From NCBI GenBank assembly GCA_903904515.1, contig CAIVCR010000068.1, forward strand, positions 53,814 to 117,813: a stretch of DNA of 64,000 nucleotides. The letters are read 5' to 3'. This document shows, one piece after another, positions 56,828 through 64,000 of this stretch (positions are counted from its first letter, which is position 1; each line of letters opens with the position of its first letter). The notes below the pieces were generated by a model. That model was not told the origin of the DNA. It saw only the letters and a list, made by a program, of their open reading frames with translations, and ran no database searches. Origin of the DNA: an uncultured Bacteroidia bacterium (GTDB taxonomy: Bacteria; Bacteroidota; Bacteroidia; Bacteroidales; Prolixibacteraceae). Made by a program: the position numbers and the translations under genes.

Positions 56828-57077
56828 ACACAGAATTCACAGTTTATAAATAGGCCCGTTTCGATTTATTCAGAATCGAAATCACATGATCAGTTTGGTT
56901 TGTAAACGCAGCGATTGAAATAGCTGCTGCTTAAAGTGAAATCAGTAAATACTATTCAAAGATCAAATATAACAGATTGAAGTGAAAATTTAACAGAATA
57001 TACAATTGTCTTAATTATTTATTTAACAAATCCTGAGAATCAGTAATGGCAAATAGCAGTTTAACACAAGGAATTTG

Positions 57078-59534
57078 CTACTTTCTCAAATTAATTGGAA
57101 CAATAAGTTTGACACTGATATTTCTCCCCATATTATAAATCCCCGTTCTTCCGGTTAAATTGTTTACAGGAAGGTATTTCAAGCGGCTTAAATGGCTTTG
57201 ATAAGCGACATCGGCCAGATTTTCAGCATTGACAAAGATCGAGAAGCGCGTAATCCTGGCCACTACAATTTCAGTTCCGATTCCCATACTGATTAAGGTA
57301 TAACCACGACTCCGGGTTTCGGTTCCCATAGCAGCGTAAAACTTATTTTGTTCAAAATAATTGTCTACCCCAATTTTCAGGTATGAGTTTGCAAGATACT
57401 TTCCTAACTTTCTGGTTGTGGCTTTAAGTTCCGTCGTAAATTTTGGTGCAGGGGTAAAAGGTAAATATTTTGTCGAATCGGGTTGGTTTTTCTGAACAGA
57501 TTGAACCAGAGAAAAGGAATTTTCAAAATGGAGCCAATCCAGTGGATGGGGATGAATATCAACAGAGATCTCCCCCCCCATTAAATTAGCTTCACCCGAA
57601 ACAAATTTGAAGGTACTATAACCATCGGAGAGTGAGTCACCCTTGACAACACTTTCAAGCTTTCGGGAGAAAATAAAATTGTGAATGGTGTTGCTAAACA
57701 GATCAATTTCAGCGGTGACATGCTCTGAATTTAATCCCAGTGCAAAGTCAAACTGAAGACTGCTTTCAGCAATTAATTTTGGATTCCCAATTTCAAACCG
57801 TGCTGTACCGTCATGAACCCCATTGGCCCCGATTTCCCCAATATTTGGCGCACGAAACCCGCGTGACAAGTTGATTTTCGTGAAACTGTTGTCACTGAAC
57901 TGATAGGTAGCTCCAATACTTCCCGATATTCCCGTGAAGGTTTTACTAAAAGCTGAGAATTTCCGAATTGGAAGGAGACCTTCTAAAGGAGAAATAGCTT
58001 CACCAAAACTGTTTAGGTATAAATCTTTTCCATGTTCCATGCGCGAATCATAGCGTAACCCTCCACTGACATCCAATTTTCCAAGATTTTTTTTTGCAAT
58101 AACAAATAATCCAACGTCAAAAAGATCGTATTCCGGGACTAAAAATTCAGTCCCTTTGTTTTGCGAGATTTGTTTCATCCCGTTTACCCCAACAGAGAGA
58201 TTGAGATTACTCTTTTCAGGAAAAATATACCGTAAATCATAATTAATCGTATTGAGCATGAAATAGAGTCCATAATGATTCTCATCAAGGGTATTCCCGT
58301 ACTCCTGCCTCTGGTTTTGCTGCCAACCGATCGTTGTTTTTAAACTTCCATCTCCCAAAATAAAATTGTTATCTGCCACGACCTTATAATGATGAACCTT
58401 TTGATAAGGGGTTAACGGGGTATAGGATTTAAAATCGCTATTTGTAACATCTGTTACACCCTCGGTCGGGCTATTTAAGGCTATCGGCTTTACAAACTTT
58501 CCCGTCAAACTGTCTCGCTCGCCTCCAATAATTCCAGGGGTAAGGTTATAAATACTGAAATGGAGATGAGAATATCCCCAATATTTGTTCACTCCTACAA
58601 TTCCTCCAAAGGCACTCTCCTTAAATCCGGAATTTGCAACGTATCCGTCATAGGTGTTTTGGTAGCTATGGGCCATCTTATTCGTGCCGCGCACGTCCCA
58701 GATAAAACCTCTTTGATTTCCGGCAAAGTTCGCGGAATAACCGATTAATCCGTTATTCGATTGATAGGTTGTTAGAACAGTAGCCTCTCTGTTTCCATCG
58801 GGCATAGTAGGGGAAGTCAACAGATTGATCACCCCGGCCATGGCATCAGAGCCATACGAAAGCGAAGCCGGACCTTTTAAAATTTCAACGCGCCTGACAG
58901 AAAACTCATCAATTTCAATACCGTGCTCATCACCCCACTGCTGCCCCTCCTGTCGGATGCCGTCATTAACTGTAACGACACGGTTGTAACCCAATCCCCT
59001 GATTACAGGTTTTGAGATTCCTGAGCCAGTGGTTATTTGCGAAATACCAGGCTGTTTGGCTAAAGCGTCAATAATATTAGCTGAGGAATTTTGCAGAAGC
59101 TGAAAAAAGGGAACTGTAGTAATTGGAGTCGGAGCTCTGTTCTTCTCTTCAGCTTTGGATACACCGGTCACCACAATTTCGTCAAGTTCCTTGATAGACT
59201 CTTCAAGTGCAAAATTCCTCACAGAAATTTCTGAAAGATCAACAATCTGTTTAATAAGCTTATAACTTACGAATGATACCTGTAGAAGAACTTTTGATTG
59301 CGGCAGATTATCGATTTGAAAATAACCCTTTTCATTACTGACTGCCCCTGTTTTTATATCGGGAAAATAGATACTCACTCCAGGTAGTGATTCACCCGTT
59401 TTCTTATCGGTAATTCTACCGGACAGCGATCGTTTAACCGGAATTGGACTGCTGACTGCTATTGATCTGTTTGAGATAAATAAAATTATCCCAAACATTA
59501 TTATGAATGTTGGTTTCATTATGTTGCGTTTCAT
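57078..59534 (-). CDS. TonB-dependent receptor with carboxypeptidase-like domain
   Basis: SGRITDKKTGESLPGVSIYFP; plug KPVIRGLGYNRVVTVNDGIRQEGQQWGDEHGIEIDEFSVRRVEILKGPASLSYGSDAMAGVINL. Confidence 0.95.
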   Translation of the reverse strand: MKRNIMKPTFIIMFGIILFISNRSIAVSSPIPVKRSLSGRITDKKTGESLPGVSIYFPDIKTGAVSNEKGYFQIDNLPQSKVLLQVSFVSYKLIKQIVDLSEISVRNFALEESIKELDEIVVTGVSKAEEKNRAPTPITTVPFFQLLQNSSANIIDALAKQPGISQITTGSGISKPVIRGLGYNRVVTVNDGIRQEGQQWGDEHGIEIDEFSVRRVEILKGPASLSYGSDAMAGVINLLTSPTMPDGNREATVLTTYQSNNGLIGYSANFAGNQRGFIWDVRGTNKMAHSYQNTYDGYVANSGFKESAFGGIVGVNKYWGYSHLHFSIYNLTPGIIGGERDSLTGKFVKPIALNSPTEGVTDVTNSDFKSYTPLTPYQKVHHYKVVADNNFILGDGSLKTTIGWQQNQRQEYGNTLDENHYGLYFMLNTINYDLRYIFPEKSNLNLSVGVNGMKQISQNKGTEFLVPEYDLFDVGLFVIAKKNLGKLDVSGGLRYDSRMEHGKDLYLNSFGEAISPLEGLLPIRKFSAFSKTFTGISGSIGATYQFSDNSFTKINLSRGFRAPNIGEIGANGVHDGTARFEIGNPKLIAESSLQFDFALGLNSEHVTAEIDLFSNTIHNFIFSRKLESVVKGDSLSDGYSTFKFVSGEANLMGGEISVDIHPHPLDWLHFENSFSLVQSVQKNQPDSTKYLPFTPAPKFTTELKATTRKLGKYLANSYLKIGVDNYFEQNKFYAAMGTETRSRGYTLISMGIGTEIVVARITRFSIFVNAENLADVAYQSHLSRLKYLPVNNLTGRTGIYNMGRNISVKLIVPINLRK

Positions 59535-59575
59535 TTATTAACCTGACCTGAATATATCCCAGCGGGAAATAGAAT

Positions 59576-59701
59576 TTAAATCAGGAATGAAGGGGGTGCA
59601 CGTAACGAGAAGGAAAATTGCGATTGATTAGGATAATATGCTGAATGATAATCAACTTCGAAATTCAGTAAAGGAGTAACTTTACTAAGATCAGTATCTT
59701 T
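59576..59701 (-). pseudogene. possible C-terminal gene remnant upstream of the TonB receptor
   Basis: Own translation KDTDLSKVTPLLNFEVDYHSAYYPNQSQFSFSLRAPPSFLI*; coding-like, no start codon. Confidence 0.3.
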
Positions 59702-59773
59702 TCAAAAATGTGAGGTGTTGAAACAGGTTAACAGGAAAATAAAAACCGAATTGACAGCGGGGTTGAAAAAATG

Positions 59774-60484
59774 TTATGCCCAACGACTAAGCTGCCTCAG
59801 GTTGTTTCTGAAACGACGGATCCGTTGAAATGCAGGAGAATAATTGAGTCTGCGAACTTTTGGGAATTCGATTTTTGCAAAGTCATACCCTTCAGCCTTC
59901 AGTGCTTTAATTGCCCTTGGCAATACCCAGTATAAATGGCTGGCTGCCTTTTTTGAATCGTGAAAGGTTATAATGCTGCCGGCTCTGGCGAAATCCAGTA
60001 CATTTTGCAGCACCTCCTCTTTGGTAATATTCTGATTATAGTCACATGAGATAACATCCCACATTACAATTTTGTACCGGCCCGAGAGATAACGGTACTG
60101 TGCCCTTTTCAACCAACCGTGAGGCGGGCGGAACAGATTTGAACCAATCAACTTATCAGCCATAACCACATCCTTGAAATAGGTGAGATTATCAGATTTA
60201 AGCCCCTGCATATGATGGTAGGTATGATTCCCTACTGCGTGACCTTCATCGATTATCTGTTCAAATATCTCGGGATAGCGGAAGACATTTTCGCCAACGG
60301 CAAAAAAAGTTGCCTCTATATTATTTCTTCGCAAGAGATCAAGAACCCATGGGGTGACCTCAGGAATAGGGCCATCGTCAAAAGTAAGATACACCGTTTT
60401 TGAATCATCGGGCATCCTCCAAATGGCTAATGGAAACCATTTGGTAATATATTGCGGAAGGTGTACCTGCAGTTTTAATCTCAT
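59774..60484 (-). CDS. polysaccharide deacetylase (NodB-like)
   Basis: VYLTFDDGPIPEVTPWVLDLLRRNNIEATFFAVGENV; AVGNHTYHHM; LFRPPHGW; IITFHDSKKA. Confidence 0.96.
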   Translation of the reverse strand: MRLKLQVHLPQYITKWFPLAIWRMPDDSKTVYLTFDDGPIPEVTPWVLDLLRRNNIEATFFAVGENVFRYPEIFEQIIDEGHAVGNHTYHHMQGLKSDNLTYFKDVVMADKLIGSNLFRPPHGWLKRAQYRYLSGRYKIVMWDVISCDYNQNITKEEVLQNVLDFARAGSIITFHDSKKAASHLYWVLPRAIKALKAEGYDFAKIEFPKVRRLNYSPAFQRIRRFRNNLRQLSRWA

Positions 60485-60565
60485 TCCTCGGATGATCTAT
60501 TGACCCAGTTTTTTTTATTAATCAGGGACAAAAGTATATAAATCTATTCAGAATAAACAAAAATA

Positions 60566-63500
60566 TTATTTTTTTAACCCTTGCCCCGCTAATTCGGGTT
60601 GATAAACAGACAATAAATCATTTAAACGCTTGGCTACATCATCGCTTAAACTCTTTTCTCCATAGTGGGAAGCGATGTTGCTCAATTCGCGCATGATGTA
60701 GAATGACCGTTGTAATTCATCCTGAACCGATGCTCTGAAACGTGGTTCAAGGGTGAAATAGTACTTCAACTCCTCTTCGCAATTTTTTGCCATTATTTTC
60801 ACCACTTCGTTCCCTTTCTTAGTAGCAGCAGGGAAAGTATTCACCTCAAGGGACAAACTGTCGGTGGTGGCATTTTTAAGCAGGTTATGACCAGCCCGGT
60901 AATAGGATTCAACCATCAACAGGTTAAAATAGTTGTAGGTAACCTTTTCGTTGGGAACTAATTCATTACAACGATCAAGGACCGCAATGGCAGAGTCACG
61001 CCTTCCCTGTTCCAGTAATCCGTCAGCCAACCGAACGAAACTATTGCGCACATTCATCGACATACGCACATTATTTTCATCCAGGTAAACTTTAGGATCG
61101 TTCATATTACCCCATTTAAATTTATTGATGATATTGTTATACATCACATCGGTGCGGATACCACCAACCTGGCCATTACTTGAAGCGGTCTTGATAGGGA
61201 CCAGTCTGTAGGCAAACCCTTCTGTCTGGAAATATTCCTGAAGGTTCAGGTATTTATCCCGTCCGACGGTAATTGCAAAATAGATCGGTCGCTTCCAGTT
61301 GTTATTGGCGATCATATCCAGAATCATTAACTCATCTTTGGTGATATAATTCCCTGTCAGCTTAATGTCGATTTGAGAAACGATTTTGTCAGCGTCCTTT
61401 GGATCAATTACATTATTAGCCAGAACAGCTGCCTTATCGACAGGATAAAACAATTGTTTGGATGGGAGGAAGGAGGCATTATCAGCCTGCTGCAATTTCG
61501 TACCGGGATCATCAGACCGGACAAAATCCATAGCTTCTTTAAGATTCACGGGTCGCTTGATCTGATCCAGCACATAAACCACATCTCTGGTTCCCTGAAC
61601 ATATTGGTTATGGTCAAATTTGATTGGCAACGGATCCGAATCATACGCCTTGCGCCTCATCTGATCGACATACCAGTCTGTCTGAAAATAACTTAAATTA
61701 CAAACGCGTACATCCGGTCTGACACCCTCTACCATCTGAACATACCACAATGGGAAAGTGTCGTTATCTCCGTTGGTGAAAATGATGGCATTCGGAGCAC
61801 ATGACTCAAGATAGTCTCTGCCGAAATCGCGGGCGGTAAAACGTCCGGACCGGTCGTGGTCATCCCAGTTCTGGTTAGCCAGCAGACAAGGGACAGCGAT
61901 AAGAGAAATAGTTGTTGCTGCAATCGCACTTATTTTGGCCGGGGAGACTTTATTCAGCAATTGATACAGAGAGAGCACACCGAGCCCGATCCATATCGCA
62001 AATGCATAGAACGATCCTGCATAGGCATAATCCCGTTCCCGCGGTTGCAGTGGTTCCTGATTCAGATAAACCAAAATTGCCAGACCTGTCATGATAAACA
62101 AGGTCATCACCACCCAGAAGTCCTTTTTCCCTTTCAGACCTGCATTAAACTGAAAAAACAGACCCAATAATCCAAGGATTAGTGGAAGCATGTAATATTT
62201 ATTTTTACCTCTGTTGTTCGCCAGGGCAGTAGGAAGGTGATTCTGATCGCCAATCCTTATTGAATCGAGGAAGTTAAACCCGGTAATCCAGTTACCATTC
62301 AGGATATCCCCATTTCCCTGAATATCATTCTGTCGTCCGGAGAAATTCCACATAAAGTAGCGCCAGTACATCCAGTTAATCTGGTAAGCAAAGAAATAGG
62401 TGAGGTTTTCGGTGAATGTTGGCTTCATGAGCTTTTGAGGCTCCCCTTCACGGTTAGTAACCTGAATTGGTGTCCCTTTGACATTTGCCCAGGTCTGATA
62501 CTCTTTGACATGTTCCGGATTCGAATCGTACATTCGGGGAAAAATTGTCATGAACCGGCTGTCGTAATTGGGGGATTGCTTATAGTCGGAGATTTCGTAT
62601 CTACCGTTCTTCTCAATATAATTGGCACTTCCCTTAGAATATGGATTCTCGCTGTCAAGCGGAGCATTGTAATACTGGCCATAAAATACAGGTTTGCTTC
62701 CGTATTGTTCACGATTCAGGTAAGAGAGTAACGAGAAAGCATTGTCCGGATTATTTTGATCCATCGGAGGATTGGCCGATGAACGGATAACGATCAAAGC
62801 GTACGAGGAGTATCCGATAATCATTACTGCAAAACTCAAGATAATTGTATTAGCTAATACTTTTTTCTTCTCCATCGTATACTTTACTCCCCAAACCAGA
62901 CCAGCAACGAGTAGCAGCGAATAAATAACTACCCCAGTGTTATATGGCGCACCAAGCCCATTCACAAAGAGCAATTCGAACCACTGAGCAAGGATGATAA
63001 CCCCAGGAATAAATATGAACATTACAAAGGCCACCAGAAACATCGAAATAGCCACTGCGATAACTACCCCGAATTGGGTAGTCTTATATTTTCTGAAATA
63101 ATAAACCAGTACAATAGCAGGGATTGCCAATAAATTCAGCAAGTGAACGCCGATAGAAAGACCGATCAGATAGCTGATAAAGATGATCCAGCGGTTTGCA
63201 TATTTCTCGTCAGCCTCATTTTCCCATTTCAGAATACACCAAAATACCAGGGCTGTAAATAATGATGAGGTTCCATAAACTTCCCCCTCGACTGCTGAGA
63301 ACCAGAATGTATCAGAAAAAGTGTAGGCAAGTGCCCCAACCGCCCCTGCACCTAACACGGCAATCAGCTGGGGAAGTGTCAACTCTGCATCTTCGGTACC
63401 TACGATTTTGCGCGCAAGATGGGTAATGGTCCAAAACAGGAAAAGGATAGTAAACGCACTGGCAAGGGCTGTAAGGATATTCACCATTACGGGCACCTGG

Positions 63501-63739
63501 GCAGGACTCCCCGCAAACATGGTAAAGAGACGACCCATGATCATAAAGAGAGGGGCACCCGGGGGATGGCCCACCTGCAGACTAAATGCTGTAGCAATAA
63601 ACTCCGGGCAATCCCAGAAGCTGGCAGTTGGCTCAATTGTGCTGAGGTAAACTATAGCTGCAATAAGGAATATAAACCAGCCCACAACTTTGTTGTAAAA
63701 TTTATACCCTTGTGACTTCAAATCATTTGCGTTCATCAT
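60566..63739 (-). CDS. DUF2723 multi-pass membrane protein
   Basis: STIEPTASFWDCPEFIATAFSLQVGHPPGAPLFMIMGRLF; NGDNDTFPLWYVQMVEGVRPDVRVCNLSY. Confidence 0.95.
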   Translation of the reverse strand: MMNANDLKSQGYKFYNKVVGWFIFLIAAIVYLSTIEPTASFWDCPEFIATAFSLQVGHPPGAPLFMIMGRLFTMFAGSPAQVPVMVNILTALASAFTILFLFWTITHLARKIVGTEDAELTLPQLIAVLGAGAVGALAYTFSDTFWFSAVEGEVYGTSSLFTALVFWCILKWENEADEKYANRWIIFISYLIGLSIGVHLLNLLAIPAIVLVYYFRKYKTTQFGVVIAVAISMFLVAFVMFIFIPGVIILAQWFELLFVNGLGAPYNTGVVIYSLLLVAGLVWGVKYTMEKKKVLANTIILSFAVMIIGYSSYALIVIRSSANPPMDQNNPDNAFSLLSYLNREQYGSKPVFYGQYYNAPLDSENPYSKGSANYIEKNGRYEISDYKQSPNYDSRFMTIFPRMYDSNPEHVKEYQTWANVKGTPIQVTNREGEPQKLMKPTFTENLTYFFAYQINWMYWRYFMWNFSGRQNDIQGNGDILNGNWITGFNFLDSIRIGDQNHLPTALANNRGKNKYYMLPLILGLLGLFFQFNAGLKGKKDFWVVMTLFIMTGLAILVYLNQEPLQPRERDYAYAGSFYAFAIWIGLGVLSLYQLLNKVSPAKISAIAATTISLIAVPCLLANQNWDDHDRSGRFTARDFGRDYLESCAPNAIIFTNGDNDTFPLWYVQMVEGVRPDVRVCNLSYFQTDWYVDQMRRKAYDSDPLPIKFDHNQYVQGTRDVVYVLDQIKRPVNLKEAMDFVRSDDPGTKLQQADNASFLPSKQLFYPVDKAAVLANNVIDPKDADKIVSQIDIKLTGNYITKDELMILDMIANNNWKRPIYFAITVGRDKYLNLQEYFQTEGFAYRLVPIKTASSNGQVGGIRTDVMYNNIINKFKWGNMNDPKVYLDENNVRMSMNVRNSFVRLADGLLEQGRRDSAIAVLDRCNELVPNEKVTYNYFNLLMVESYYRAGHNLLKNATTDSLSLEVNTFPAATKKGNEVVKIMAKNCEEELKYYFTLEPRFRASVQDELQRSFYIMRELSNIASHYGEKSLSDDVAKRLNDLLSVYQPELAGQGLKK

Positions 63740-63934
63740 ATTTTACGGCTCTATTTCTTTATTTTGTATGAATAGCGATCTAAAAATTGAGGCGAAGATA
63801 CCAATAATCTTAATCTCCCCACCTATTGGAAGGGTTAACATTATCATTTATTAACTTTTTAAGGTCCGAAAAGAGCAGATTTAGAACCAAATGAACAAAT
63901 TTTCAGATTGTTTCCATTTTTTAACCCCGATCAG

Positions 63935-63964
63935 TTTGCAACAAAAAAAAACTTCGTACTTTTG
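63935..63964 (+). promoter_or_regulatory. Bacteroidetes-type promoter (-33 TTTG, -7 TACTTTTG) at the right edge
   Basis: TTTGCAAC then about 18 bp then TACTTTTG; downstream gene is outside the window. Confidence 0.5.
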
Positions 63965-64000
63965 CAGCCGTCTTAAATAATAAGACAATATTGATTGACC

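Noticed and set aside
1-64000. rRNA, tRNA, transposase or prophage genes
   Set aside because: None recognised by eye on either strand; tRNAscan-SE, barrnap and ISfinder searches would be needed to exclude them fully.

Overview
The window looks like a Bacteroidetes chromosome segment. Evidence: SusC/SusD pair with FecI/FecR-type regulators, many secreted glycoside hydrolases, TAnnTTTG promoter boxes, and DUF2723 and U32 proteins. Layout: (i) left edge: partial SNF2-like helicase, then an ORF-poor gap. (ii) 2.9-10.5 kb: tight three-gene unit of MpaB/Lcp-like oxygenase, SAM methyltransferase and a giant Ser/Thr kinase-AAA-GAF-histidine kinase hybrid. (iii) 10.5-16.6 kb: accessory island with VOC/SRPBCC proteins, a four-helix-bundle gene framed by inverted repeats, a Fic protein, a trypsin-like protease, attC-like/palindromic intergenic repeats, a 21-bp-period degenerate tandem repeat and a nested-stem element. 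(iv) 16.7-30 kb: GH38, serine hydrolase, U32, LysE, GH9, DAO, CHRD. (v) 30-37.7 kb: dipeptidase, ALDH, and an aldolase/FGGY kinase/class-III aminotransferase operon with a divergent MFS gene. (vi) 37.8-56.8 kb: polysaccharide (or glycolipid) utilisation locus with an unassigned secreted enzyme, GH92, GH30, GH29, GH5, LytTR, PKD lipoprotein, SusD, SusC, FecR and ECF sigma. (vii) 57-64 kb: TonB receptor, NodB deacetylase, DUF2723 protein. Best candidates for a second look: the oxygenase-methyltransferase-hybrid kinase operon, the palindromic repeat inserted in frame into the kinase, the IR-framed four-helix-bundle cassette, the attC-like repeats around Fic/protease, the nested-stem element at 16.4 kb, and the frameshift fusion of GH5 with a hydrolase remnant. 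No rRNA, tRNA, CRISPR, transposase, integrase or reverse transcriptase was recognised. All family calls come from reading motifs; no database search was run.
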